From positions 744,001 through 808,000 of the forward strand of contig NZ_QTSU01000001.1 of assembly GCF_003382365.1 (NCBI RefSeq): a DNA stretch of 64,000 nt. The letters are read 5' to 3'. A program made the translations under genes and the position numbers. Below the pieces are notes generated by a model. That model made no database searches and was not told the origin of the DNA. It saw nothing but the letters and a program-made list of their open reading frames with translations. Shown piece after piece: positions 45,433-54,225 of this stretch. This stretch comes from Lysobacter silvisoli. GTDB lineage: Bacteria; Pseudomonadota; Gammaproteobacteria; Xanthomonadales; Xanthomonadaceae. Each line of letters starts with the position of its first letter. Position 1 is the stretch's first letter.

Positions 45433-46536
45433 ATGAAAACCCCTCTGCCGCTCGCTGCGGCCGCCTTGCCCGTGTTGTTGGCCTTGGCACTCAGCGCCGC
45501 CGCCGCGGCCCCCGCTGTGGAGCCCACGCCCAGCGGCCCGCTCGCCGCCAAGGCCGTGAGCGAAGCCTTGGGCTCGGCCTTGCGCGCCGACGTGCCGACC
45601 GCGCTGACGGCTTTGAAGGCCGCGCCGGCCGAACAGTTCAACGCCAAGGACATCGCGTTTCGCAGCTGCATGATCGAACGTCATGAACGGACCTCGCCGC
45701 CGGCGCCGGTCGGCGAGACCGACGATCCGCTGGCGCGCAAGGTGCTCGATCTCTATCAGAACTACTGGTGGCACGCGGTGCGCGATCCGGCCGGGCGCCC
45801 GGCCCGCGACGCGCAACTCAAGGCCGACCTGGCCGCGACGATCGGCGAGAAACCGCCGGCCGACGGCGACGAGGCCTTCGACGCCCTGACCGAACGCATC
45901 AACGTCAAGCTGCGCGCGGCCGGCATGCATCCGCTGCAGGGCCGCACGCCGCCGCTGTACGACTTCATGGTGTGGCGCCAGCAGGAAGAACGCGACTACA
46001 CCGTCGCGCTGCCCGGCGGCGAGCAGCAGCCGGTCAAGGTGTTCGTGATGGACGACTGGCTCAGCCGCGGCTGGAGCCATTACACCGCTTGCAGCTACAC
46101 CGGCGCGGCCGGCTGGGCCAACGAACAGGGCCTGTTCGCGGTGCGTTCGGCCTACGGCGACTTGCAGGGCGAGGACTTCAAGGTCAGTTTCCTGGGCCAC
46201 GAATCCCAGCATTACGCCGACCTCAAGCGTTGGCCCGACATGCCGCCGTGGACGCTGGAGTACCGCGCCAAGCTGGTCGAACTGGCCCTGGCCGACGAAA
46301 CCCGGATCAAGTTGCTGGACCGCTTCTACCGCAGCCAGGACGACGAGCCCGATCACCCGCACCCGTATGCGAACAAACGCGTGATCGCCGCCGTGCTGGC
46401 CCGACTCGGTCAGCCGGCCAGCGCCGACCTGCGCCAGGCCGATCCCGAGGCGGTGCGCCGCGCGGCGCGCGAGGTGCTGATCGAGGACAGCCGCAAGCGC
46501 CAGGCCGAAACGCCGGCCGCGGCGCCCAAGGCCTGA
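45433..46536 (+). CDS. Secreted HExxH protein of unknown family
   Basis: A 367-residue exported protein (signal peptide LPVLLALALSAAAAAPAV). A zinc-metallopeptidase-like motif HESQH lies at 256-260 within VSFLGHESQHYADLKRW, followed by a candidate third ligand Glu276 in PWTLEYRAKLVELAL, the spacing of gluzincins. The preceding region (VFVMDDWLSRGWSHYTACSY) and the rest match no family I recognise. Most of the chain is helical. It stands downstream of the AraC-type gene. Protease activity is inference from the motif only. Confidence 0.75.
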   Translation: MKTPLPLAAAALPVLLALALSAAAAAPAVEPTPSGPLAAKAVSEALGSALRADVPTALTALKAAPAEQFNAKDIAFRSCMIERHERTSPPAPVGETDDPLARKVLDLYQNYWWHAVRDPAGRPARDAQLKADLAATIGEKPPADGDEAFDALTERINVKLRAAGMHPLQGRTPPLYDFMVWRQQEERDYTVALPGGEQQPVKVFVMDDWLSRGWSHYTACSYTGAAGWANEQGLFAVRSAYGDLQGEDFKVSFLGHESQHYADLKRWPDMPPWTLEYRAKLVELALADETRIKLLDRFYRSQDDEPDHPHPYANKRVIAAVLARLGQPASADLRQADPEAVRRAAREVLIEDSRKRQAETPAAAPKA

Positions 46537-46580
46537 ATAGGCCTGAATAGGTTCCGCTCCGCGGGCGCTACACTGCCGGC

Positions 46581-47165
46581 ATGCAACAGAATTTGTTCGA
46601 CGCGGCGCCCGCGGCTTCCACCGATATCCACCGTTTGTTCTTCGCCCTGCTGCCCGATGCGGCGACGCGAGCGCGCATCGCCGACCAGGCCTCGGCCCTG
46701 CGCGATCGCCACCAGGCCGGCGGCCGCCTGATCGGCGCGCACCGCTATCACCTGACCCTGCAGTTTCTCGGCGACGCCGACCGTTTCGACGAGCAGCGCG
46801 CGCAGGCGGCGCAAACCGCCGGCGCCGGTGTGGTCGCCAGCGCGTTCGATCTGCCGCTGGATCGAGCCGGCAGCTTCCGCAACCGCTCGATCCCGTGGTG
46901 GCTGGGCTGCGAGCGCACCCCGCCGCAGCTGCAGGCGCTGTGGGAGCGGCTGGGCCTGGCCCTGGCCAAGCGCGGCGTGCGGGTGGAAGGCGGGTCCGCC
47001 CTGACCCCGCACGTGACCATCGTTCGCGACGCGGCCGGCGCGCTGCATCCGCCGGTCGGGATCGAGCCGATTCTCTGGCGGGTGCGCGATTTCGCCCTGA
47101 TCCACAGCCAGCTCGGCAGCCGCAACGCCTACACCGTGCTCGGGCAGTGGCCTTTGGCGCGGTGA
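46581..47165 (+). CDS. thpR: RNA 2',3'-cyclic phosphodiesterase ThpR (2H family)
   Basis: A 194-residue 2H phosphoesterase that opens 2',3'-cyclic phosphates at RNA ends and can ligate tRNA halves in reverse. The two catalytic tetrapeptides are HLTL (57-60) and HVTI (144-147). RLFFALLPDAATRARIADQA and WLGCERTPPQLQALWERLGL are family typical. Probably transcribed alone; the ATG at 46581 begins 45 bp after the HExxH gene stop. Confidence 0.92.
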   Translation: MQQNLFDAAPAASTDIHRLFFALLPDAATRARIADQASALRDRHQAGGRLIGAHRYHLTLQFLGDADRFDEQRAQAAQTAGAGVVASAFDLPLDRAGSFRNRSIPWWLGCERTPPQLQALWERLGLALAKRGVRVEGGSALTPHVTIVRDAAGALHPPVGIEPILWRVRDFALIHSQLGSRNAYTVLGQWPLAR

Positions 47166-47204
47166 CCGGACCACAATGGCGGCGTCCTCGCTGGGGCTGC
47201 CGCC

Positions 47205-47813
47205 ATGGTCCAGACCGATCCGCGCATCGACGCCTACATCGCCCGGGCCGCCGAGTTCGCCCGGCCCATCCTCGAACACCTGCGCGGCGTGGTCCGCCAG
47301 GCCTGCCCCCAGGCCGAGGAAACCCTGAAGTGGGGCATGCCCACCTTCACCTACCAGGGCAAGATCCTGTGCGGCATGGCCGCGTTCAAGCAGCACGCCA
47401 GCTTCGGCTTCTGGCAGGGTGCCAACATCGTCGGCCCCGACGGCGCGCAAGGCGACGAGGCCATGGGCCAGTTCGGCCGCCTGACCCGCGTGGCCGACCT
47501 GCCGGGCAAGCGCGTGCTCAGCGGCTACGTGAAGCAGGCGATGGCGCTGATTGACGCCGGCGCGACCCGACCGGGGGCCAAGCGCGGCGCGCCCAAGCCG
47601 CCGCTGGAGGTGCCGGCCGACCTGGCCGCGGCGCTGAAGAAGAACGCCGCCGCACGCAAGACCTTCGAGGCATTCCCGCCCAGCCACCGCCGCGAGTACG
47701 TGGAATGGCTGACCGAGGCCAAGCGCGAGGCGACCCGGCTCAAGCGCCTGCAACAGACGCTGGAATGGCTGGCCGAAGGCAAGCCGCGCAACTGGAAGTA
47801 CATGGGCACCTGA
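47205..47813 (+). CDS. YdeI-like protein (DUF1801 plus OmdA domain)
   Basis: A 202-residue cytosolic protein. The N-terminal DUF1801 domain reads ILEHLRGVVRQACPQAEETL, KWGMPTFTYQGKILCGMAAF and SFGFWQGANIVG. The C-terminal OmdA-type domain has VPADLAAALKKNAAARKTFE and FPPSHRREYVEWLTEAKREA. Members are linked to envelope stress resistance, with no known biochemical activity. It starts 39 bp after thpR on the same strand. Confidence 0.9.
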   Translation: MVQTDPRIDAYIARAAEFARPILEHLRGVVRQACPQAEETLKWGMPTFTYQGKILCGMAAFKQHASFGFWQGANIVGPDGAQGDEAMGQFGRLTRVADLPGKRVLSGYVKQAMALIDAGATRPGAKRGAPKPPLEVPADLAAALKKNAAARKTFEAFPPSHRREYVEWLTEAKREATRLKRLQQTLEWLAEGKPRNWKYMGT

Positions 47814-47834
47814 GTTCGGGCGCTACCCGCCGGC

Positions 47835-48683
47835 TCAGCGTGGCCGCTGGTCTTGATTGCGCGGCAGCAGGCGCAGCCGCGCCTGCATGCCGTAATGGTC
47901 CGAGGCCCAGACGCCGTCGGCATCGGGCCGGTCGAACAGGCGCCGGGCGTCGACGACGGCGAACGCGCGCGGATCGAACCAGATGTGGTCGATGCGCAGC
48001 GGCGCGTACTGTTTGAGGTTGAGCGTGCTGTGCTCGCGCGCGTCGTCGGCGATGCCGGGGTGGCGCGCGCCGTAGGCGTTGCGGTAACGCGCGGCCAGTC
48101 CGGCGAATTCCGGTGCGTGCTCGCCGGCGTTGAAGTCGCCGACGATCAGGGTCGGCGTGCCGTCCTGGTTCGCGTCGATGCGCGCGAGCAGGTCGGTCAC
48201 CTGGCGGCGGCGGATGTCGCCGCCCTCGGGCTTGTAGTGCAGATGGGTGGCGTACACGTCCACCGCACGCTGGCCGATGGCGATGCGGGCGTGGGCGACG
48301 GTGCGGTAATCGTCGGCCGGCTGCAGCGGCGCCCAGTCCAGCGCCAGCATCGGCCGGCGGCTGAGAATGGCGTTGCCGTAGCGGCGCGGCGCGTCGGCGG
48401 CGTCCACGCTGCTGAAATAGGCGCGGTAGCCCAGCGCGTCGGCCAATTGCTGGGCCTGGTTGGGCAGGGTTTCGTGCTGCAGCACTTCCTGCAGCGCGAT
48501 CACGTCCGGCTTCAGCCGGCGCAGCTCGGTCACGATCTGGCGCTTGCGCGCCGGCCAGTCGCTCTTGTCGTGCCAGAGGTTGAGGCTGACCACCGTGACC
48601 TCGCCGTCGGCGGCCTGCGCCACCGGCGCCGCCCAACCGGCGGCGACGGCCAGAAACAGCGCGGCGAGCGAACGGCGCAGCAT
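47835..48683 (-). CDS. Exported endonuclease/exonuclease/phosphatase-family protein
   Basis: A 282-residue secreted EEP-superfamily enzyme (signal peptide AALFLAVAAGWAAPVAQA). Metal and catalytic residues are visible in VVSLNLWHDKS, DVIALQEVL, VDVYATHLHYKPEG, TLIVGDFNAGEHAPEF, RIDHIWF and ASDHYGM. It could be a sphingomyelinase-like phosphodiesterase or a nuclease; the motif set does not decide. The start lies 2 bp after the stop of the M14 peptidase gene, so both are secreted products of one operon. Confidence 0.9.
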   Translation of the reverse strand: MLRRSLAALFLAVAAGWAAPVAQAADGEVTVVSLNLWHDKSDWPARKRQIVTELRRLKPDVIALQEVLQHETLPNQAQQLADALGYRAYFSSVDAADAPRRYGNAILSRRPMLALDWAPLQPADDYRTVAHARIAIGQRAVDVYATHLHYKPEGGDIRRRQVTDLLARIDANQDGTPTLIVGDFNAGEHAPEFAGLAARYRNAYGARHPGIADDAREHSTLNLKQYAPLRIDHIWFDPRAFAVVDARRLFDRPDADGVWASDHYGMQARLRLLPRNQDQRPR

Positions 48684-48685
48684 GC

Positions 48686-50455
48686 TCAGCGCGGCACGGT
48701 GGCGGTGCGCAGCACCGGGTAGAGCCGGTAGCCCTGGTCCCAGGACGAATGACGGCGGTAGAAGAACTCCAGCCGCGCCTGCGAGTTCTGGGCGAAGGCT
48801 GCATCGTCCTTGAGCTTGCGCTCGAACTCGGCCTTGAGCTTGGGATCGGCGGCGAGCATCTCCCGCGCCACTTCCTCGGCCACGTAGTCCTCCATGTATT
48901 CCTTGCGCTCGAAGGCGTTGTTGAACTCGCCCCAGGCGGCCAGCGCGTCGGGCGCCTGCGGTTCCAGCAGGGCCATGGCCAGCCGCGCCTTGGGCTGGGC
49001 GATGGGCACGAACAGCGCGCCGGCGGCCAGGTCGCGCTGCTCGGGCTTCCAGCTGCCGGCCAGGGTCAGGCGCTGGTGGCCCTCCACCGACTGCGCACCG
49101 AACTCGGCCTGGTCGGCGCGGAAGGCTTCCACCCGCGCGTGCACCATCGCGCCGTCCAGGCGGCGGTAGCGCACGCCGTGGGTGTCGAGCTTGGCCGCGA
49201 CCCAGTCGGCGTGCGCGGCCGGTACCAGGTAGCCGCCGCGCGGCGCCTTGATGCTGAGGCTGGGCTGCACGTCGTCCTTCATCGGCAGGTTCCAGATCTG
49301 CGGCACGTTCTCGTCGTAGCGCGTCATCAGCGCGCCGGAGATGTCCGAGGGCGTGCGCGTATAGGCATAGCCGCGGAAGGCCACGGTGCGTACGCGCTCG
49401 CCGGCGCGGTAGTCCAGGGCCACGTTCTGGCCGCCGAGCTTGGCCGAACGCTGGTCGGCCGCGGCCGCCTCGCGCTGCCAGGCCGTGCCTTGCGCGGCCA
49501 CCAGTTCGAGCACATCGACGATGGTGTTGCGGGTGATGCGCACGCGGGTCGGGTAGTCCTTCCACGAATGCGTTTCCACCAGCATGCCCAGGCGGTTGCG
49601 CAGCTGGAAATAGCCGTGCGAGAAGCGCGGCGGCGCCACGCCGTCCTCGAAGCCGGATTCGGGTTCGTCGTTGCGCACGAAGGAGGGGTAGTAAGGCAGC
49701 GGCAGCGAGCCCTGGGTGGCCAGGCGCGCGATGGTGCCGTCGCGCAGCGCGGTGCCGGCCTTGCGCAGGGCGGCGTCGCCCGAGCGCACCGGTTCGACCT
49801 GGATCGACACGTCGTGCTCGAACTTGGCGCCGTCGGTCACGTGCAGGTCCACGTACACCAGCGGGTCCCAGGCGCCGACCAGCTTGAGCATGGCCTGCAT
49901 CTCGGCGGTGTCGGCCTTGAGGTAGTCGCGGTTGAGGTTGTAGTTTTGCGCCGTGGTGCGCCAGCCCATTTCCTCCGGCCCGCGCTGGTTGGGACGGTTC
50001 CAGCGGCCGTAGCGCTCGTGGCCGTCGACGTTGAACACCGGCACGAACAGCAGCACCTGCTTGGCCAGCGCGCCGGGCGCGGCTTCGCCGTTCAGGGCCT
50101 GGCGCAGGGCCAGGAAGCCGGCGTCCTTGCCGTCGATCTCGCCCGAATGGATGCCGCCCTGGATCAGGGTCACCGGCAGGCCGCGCTCGCGCGCCGCTTC
50201 GGGGGTGAACGCGCCGGCGGCCGAGACCACCAGCGCCTTCATCGGCCGGCCCTCGGGCGAGGTGCCGAAGTCGATGCAGCGGACCTGCTGCGGATAGCGC
50301 AACTCGTAGGCCGCGCACAGCGCGATCACCTCGTCGTAGCGGCCGGTCTTGAGGAACCCGCTGCGCTCGGCCACGGTGCTGAGGCTGTCGTCGGCGGCGT
50401 AGGCGGCGGGCAGGGCGGTGGCGAGAGCGGCGGCGAGCAGAAGTCGGCGGATCAT
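48686..50455 (-). CDS. Secreted M14-family metallocarboxypeptidase
   Basis: A 589-residue exported zinc carboxypeptidase. It has a signal peptide (LLLAAALATALPAAYA) and zinc ligands His103 and Glu106 in QGGIHSGEIDG. Substrate-binding NYNLNRDYLK, third ligand His205 in VYVDLHVTDG and catalytic Glu294 in MLVETHSWKDY follow. A C-terminal region of roughly 250 residues includes LSIKAPRGGYLVPAAHADWV. It may serve peptide scavenging or predation on other microbes. In operon with the EEP enzyme downstream. Confidence 0.92.
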   Translation of the reverse strand: MIRRLLLAAALATALPAAYAADDSLSTVAERSGFLKTGRYDEVIALCAAYELRYPQQVRCIDFGTSPEGRPMKALVVSAAGAFTPEAARERGLPVTLIQGGIHSGEIDGKDAGFLALRQALNGEAAPGALAKQVLLFVPVFNVDGHERYGRWNRPNQRGPEEMGWRTTAQNYNLNRDYLKADTAEMQAMLKLVGAWDPLVYVDLHVTDGAKFEHDVSIQVEPVRSGDAALRKAGTALRDGTIARLATQGSLPLPYYPSFVRNDEPESGFEDGVAPPRFSHGYFQLRNRLGMLVETHSWKDYPTRVRITRNTIVDVLELVAAQGTAWQREAAAADQRSAKLGGQNVALDYRAGERVRTVAFRGYAYTRTPSDISGALMTRYDENVPQIWNLPMKDDVQPSLSIKAPRGGYLVPAAHADWVAAKLDTHGVRYRRLDGAMVHARVEAFRADQAEFGAQSVEGHQRLTLAGSWKPEQRDLAAGALFVPIAQPKARLAMALLEPQAPDALAAWGEFNNAFERKEYMEDYVAEEVAREMLAADPKLKAEFERKLKDDAAFAQNSQARLEFFYRRHSSWDQGYRLYPVLRTATVPR

Positions 50456-50623
50456 GCGTGGGTCTCCGGGGTCTGCCCGCATGGTAGCGAAGCCTCGCCG
50501 CCACGACTGTGCCCGGCTTGCACACTGCTGACAGCCCGCGGCAGCACCGCCGCGCACCACGCGGCTGCGTACGGCGCCGGCGCCGGCGTAGACTGCGCCG
50601 CCGTCCACCGGAAAAACCCACGC

Positions 50624-51253
50624 ATGTACGCGCTCTACTATTCGCCCGGCGCCGCCAGCCTGGTCGTGCACTGGCTGCTGATCGAACTGGACGCGCCGCA
50701 CGAGCTGCGCCTGACCGACATCGCCAGCGGCGCGCACAAGACGCCCGAGTACCTGGCGCTGAATCCGGAAGGCCGCATTCCCACCCTCGTCGTGGACGAC
50801 GAGCCGCTGTGCGAAACCGCGGCGCTGTTGCTGCTGCTCGGCGACCGCCACCCCGAATCCGGTTTCGCCCCGGCGCCGACCGATCCGCGCCGCGGCGCCT
50901 ATTACCAGTGGATGCTGTACCTGGCCAACGCGGTGCAGTCGCCGCTGCGGCTGTGGTGGTACCCCAGCGACCTGGGCGCGGCCGATCCCGAAGCGGTGCG
51001 CGCCGCGGTGCGCGAGCGGGTGGAATCGGCCTGGCAGCGCATCGACGCGCACCTGGCCGCGCACGGGCCGTACCTGCTGGGCGAGGGCCCGGGCATCGTC
51101 GATTTCTACCTGACCATGCTGATGCGCTGGACCCGCAACATGCCGCGCCCCGGCCACGACTGGCCGCACCTGGCCGAACTGGCGCGGCGGATGAAGGCGC
51201 GGCCTTCGTTCCGCACCCTGTACGAGCGCGAAGGCCTGACCGAGTGGGCTTGA
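50624..51253 (+). CDS. Glutathione S-transferase family protein
   Basis: A 209-residue GST of the beta-like type. The N-terminal domain reads YALYYSPGAASLVVHWLLIE and LNPEGRIPTLVVDDEPLCET (cis-Pro, ET pair), and the helical C-terminal domain has YLLGEGPGIVDFYLTMLMRW. The Ser in YSPGAAS is the likely glutathione-activating residue. Divergent from the M14 gene. It is unrelated in detail to the GST next to selO. Confidence 0.92.
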   Translation: MYALYYSPGAASLVVHWLLIELDAPHELRLTDIASGAHKTPEYLALNPEGRIPTLVVDDEPLCETAALLLLLGDRHPESGFAPAPTDPRRGAYYQWMLYLANAVQSPLRLWWYPSDLGAADPEAVRAAVRERVESAWQRIDAHLAAHGPYLLGEGPGIVDFYLTMLMRWTRNMPRPGHDWPHLAELARRMKARPSFRTLYEREGLTEWA

Positions 51254-51264
51254 GCCACTTTTGG

Positions 51265-51370
51265 TTCCCCCTTTCTTGAGGGAGGCAAGGGGGGATTTGC
51301 TGTTGCTGTTGCTTATCCCTTGAGCCCCAAAAAGCGAATCCCCCTCAATCTCCCTCAACAAAGGGGAAGA
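51265..51370. repeat. AAATCCCCC inverted-repeat element, diverged copy
   Basis: Imperfect arms (TTCCCCCTTTCTTGAGGGAG and CTCCCTCAACAAAGGGGAA) flank a GGGGGATTTGC / GCGAATCCCCC inner pair and a TTGCTGTTGCTGTTGC tract. It is related to the element at 25261-25362. The 239-bp gap has no gene. Confidence 0.75.
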
Positions 51371-51492
51371 CAAAAGGGGCGGCGACTTTGCCATTCCTGC
51401 CTTCCCAGCCCCGGCCCGACGCGGCCCAGGCGACCGGCCGGCGGCGGCGATCGGTTAGGCTAGGCGGACCGTCACCGCAGGACCGACCGTAG

Positions 51493-53115
51493 ATGAGCTC
51501 AGCCGCCACCGTGCCCGCCGATGCGCAAGGCAAGATGCCGCGCCAGATCGCCTACATCATCGGCAACGAGGCGGCCGAGCGCTTCAGCTTCTACGGCATG
51601 CGCAACATCCTGACCGCGTTCCTGGTCGGGACCCTGCTGATGGCCTCCACCGGCGATCTGGCCGAGCGCGAGCGCATGGCCAAGGACGTGTTTCACACGT
51701 TCATGATCGGCACCTACTTCTTCCCGCTGCTGGGCGGCTGGCTGGCCGACCGCTACTTCGGCAAGTACAACACCGTCATCTGGTTCTCGCTGGTCTACTG
51801 CGCCGGCCATGCCTGCCTGGCGCTGTTCGAGCACAGCCAGACCGGCTTCTACACCGGCCTGTTCCTGATCGCCTTCGGCGCCGGCGGCATCAAACCGCTG
51901 GTGGTGTCGTTCTGCGGCGACCAGTTCGACCAGAGCAACAAGCACAAAGCCAAGCTGGTGTTCGACGCGTTCTATTGGACGATCAACTTCGGCTCGCTGT
52001 TCGCGTCCCTGCTGATGCCGATCTTCCTGCGCGAGTACGGCCCGGCCGTGGCCTTCGGCATTCCCGGCGCGCTGATGTTCCTGGCCACCTTCATCTTCTG
52101 GCTGGGCCGCAAGCGCTACGTGATGGTGCCGCCCACTCGCAACGCGCCCGATCCGCATTCGTTCTTCAACGTCGCCCGCACCGCGCTCGGCGCCAAGGTC
52201 GCGGGGCAGGGCAACCCCGGCGTGGCCGTGGCCGCGTTGGGTGTGGCCCTGGCCGCCGGCGCGCTGGCGCTGATTCCGCTGATGGGCTTCGTCAAGAGCG
52301 CCTGCCTGGCGCTGGGCCTGCTGATCGGCTTCGGCGGCTACGGCGTGTCGCTGCAACTGGAGCGCGCGCGCGGCATCCACCCGGACGATGCGGTGAACGG
52401 CGTGCGCGCGGTGCTGCGCATCCTGATCGTGTTCGCCTTCGTCACCCCGTTCTGGTCGCTGTTCGACCAGAAGGCCTCGACCTGGGTGCTGCAGGGCCAG
52501 AAGATGGTGGTGCCCACCGACCTGTGGTGGTGGCCGACCTGGCTGATCTCGGGCGAGGGCGGGGCCAAGGCGGCCGCCTCGCAGATGCAGGCGATCAACC
52601 CGCTGCTGGTGATGCTGCTGATCCCGTTCAACAACCTGGTCCTGTACCCGGCGCTGCGCAAGATCGGCTTCAACCCCACGCCGCTGCGGCGCATGGGGTT
52701 CGGCATCGCCATCTCCGGCCTGTCCTGGATCGTGGCGGCGGTGCTGCAGCTGTACATGGACGCCGGCCACCCGATGTCGCTGGCCTGGCAGATCGTGCCC
52801 TACATCCTGCTGACCTTCGGCGAAGTGCTGGTGTCGGCCACCGCGCTGGAGTTCGCCTATAGCCAGGCGCCGCAGTCGATGAAGGGCGTGATCATGGCGC
52901 TGTGGTACCTGACCAGCACCTTCGGCAACCTGTGGGTCATGCTGACCAACGCCGCGGTGCGCAACCAGGCGGTGACCTCGCAGATCGCCGCCACCGGCCT
53001 GAGCGAGAACGCGTTCCTGATGTTCTTCTTCGCCGGCTTCGCCTTCGTCGCGGCGGCCGCGTTCGGCTTATACGCCAGACGCTACCCGATGCAGGACCAC
53101 TACCGAATCGCCTGA
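51493..53115 (+). CDS. POT-family proton-coupled peptide transporter
   Basis: A 540-residue inner-membrane transporter with about fourteen hydrophobic segments. The N-terminal signature ERFSFYGMRNILTAFLVGTL is the ExxERFxYY motif for proton coupling, and GGWLADRYFGKYNTVIWFSL and FGAGGIKPLVVSFCGDQFDQ are the PTR2 family marks. GEVLVSATALEFAYSQAPQS is the second family signature. It should import di- and tripeptides, matching the secreted peptidases nearby. The rhomboid gene follows 11 bp later. Confidence 0.93.
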   Translation: MSSAATVPADAQGKMPRQIAYIIGNEAAERFSFYGMRNILTAFLVGTLLMASTGDLAERERMAKDVFHTFMIGTYFFPLLGGWLADRYFGKYNTVIWFSLVYCAGHACLALFEHSQTGFYTGLFLIAFGAGGIKPLVVSFCGDQFDQSNKHKAKLVFDAFYWTINFGSLFASLLMPIFLREYGPAVAFGIPGALMFLATFIFWLGRKRYVMVPPTRNAPDPHSFFNVARTALGAKVAGQGNPGVAVAALGVALAAGALALIPLMGFVKSACLALGLLIGFGGYGVSLQLERARGIHPDDAVNGVRAVLRILIVFAFVTPFWSLFDQKASTWVLQGQKMVVPTDLWWWPTWLISGEGGAKAAASQMQAINPLLVMLLIPFNNLVLYPALRKIGFNPTPLRRMGFGIAISGLSWIVAAVLQLYMDAGHPMSLAWQIVPYILLTFGEVLVSATALEFAYSQAPQSMKGVIMALWYLTSTFGNLWVMLTNAAVRNQAVTSQIAATGLSENAFLMFFFAGFAFVAAAAFGLYARRYPMQDHYRIA

Positions 53116-53126
53116 GCGCCGCCCCG

Positions 53127-53729
53127 ATGCTGACCCTGATCCTGATCGCCGTGACCGTGCTGGTGTCGTGGCAGGCGTTCAACAAGCCCAAGCTGCTGCA
53201 CCGGCTGATCCTGTGGCCGCCGGCGGTGGAACGCCAGCGCCAGTACGAACGCCTGCTGACCCACGGCTTCATCCACGCCGACTGGCAGCACCTGCTGTTC
53301 AACATGATCACGCTGTATTTCTTCGGCCGCCTGATCGAACAGGTGCTGGCGCAGATGATCGGCCCGCTGGGCTTCGTGTTCTTCTATCTGACCGCGATCG
53401 TGGTGGCGATCCTGCCGACCTACCTGCGCCACCGCAACGACGCCAACTACAGCAGCCTGGGCGCGTCCGGCGGCGTCTCGGCGGTGCTGTTCGCCTACAT
53501 CCTGCTGCAGCCGTGGACGCTGATCTTCATCCCGATCCCGGTGCCGGCGGTGCTCTACGCGGTGGGCTACGTGGGCTATTCGTTCTGGATGGACCGCCGC
53601 GGCGGCGACAACGTCAACCACAGCGCGCACCTGTCGGGCGCGATCTACGGCGTGCTGTTCATGCTGCTGATGGAGCCGCGCTTGGGCGGCTATTTCCTGC
53701 AGCAGCTAACGAGCCCCAACTTTCGTTGA
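53127..53729 (+). CDS. Rhomboid-family intramembrane serine protease
   Basis: A 200-residue protein with six membrane helices. The catalytic dyad is Ser114 in LGASGGVSAV and His168 in NHSAHLSGAIYG. The L1-loop/HxxxN-like segment HADWQHLLFNMITLYFFGRL carries His and Asn of the oxyanion site. It cleaves membrane-anchored substrates. The short length fits the minimal six-helix core. It is 11 bp after the peptide transporter gene and is probably co-transcribed with it. Confidence 0.93.
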   Translation: MLTLILIAVTVLVSWQAFNKPKLLHRLILWPPAVERQRQYERLLTHGFIHADWQHLLFNMITLYFFGRLIEQVLAQMIGPLGFVFFYLTAIVVAILPTYLRHRNDANYSSLGASGGVSAVLFAYILLQPWTLIFIPIPVPAVLYAVGYVGYSFWMDRRGGDNVNHSAHLSGAIYGVLFMLLMEPRLGGYFLQQLTSPNFR

Positions 53730-53768
53730 TCGCGCCCGGCCCCTAGAACGGGTGCGGGCGGGGCGGGC

Positions 53769-53972
53769 TCAGGCGGCCCAGCGGTTCTCGATGCGCGGGG
53801 CGGCTTCCAGCTCCGGAATGGTCTCGCCGTAGGCCTCGGCCAGGCGGCCGTAGATGGCGGCGTCGAGTTGCATCATTTCCAGGGCGTCGCCGTCGCCGGC
53901 GCGGACCAGATCGTACATGCGGGTGACCAGGGCAGCGTCGCTGACGGCGGTCATGGGCAGGTTCATGGACAT
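53769..53972 (-). CDS. Small conserved acidic protein (67 aa)
   Basis: A 67-residue acidic helical protein starting MSMNLPMTAVSDAALVTRMY and containing LVRAGDGDALEMMQLDAAIY and GRLAEAYGETIPELEAAPRI. A GAGGAGAAGG ribosome-binding site lies 3-4 nt before the ATG, and codon use matches its neighbours, so translation is likely. I do not recognise the family. Divergent from the histone-like gene. Confidence 0.65.
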   Translation of the reverse strand: MSMNLPMTAVSDAALVTRMYDLVRAGDGDALEMMQLDAAIYGRLAEAYGETIPELEAAPRIENRWAA

Positions 53973-54225
53973 GCGCCTTCTCCTCTTGCTCTTTCCCCTT
54001 CGGTAACGGAAACAACGCAGAAAGCGTGCCAGGGTTTGTGGCCTCTATCACCCCAAAAATGTGACGCAAGGTGTCAAGGCTGGCCCTGCCGGGGCCGGGC
54101 GGGCCTGACGTGCAGGGGCGGGCGGCCTGGCTGCGCTCACCCGGCTTGAATGCCGGCCGTGCTACCACCGACACAGCGGCGGCCGGCGGCCGCCGCACCC
54201 CCGCAGACGTCACAGGAGGCAAGGC

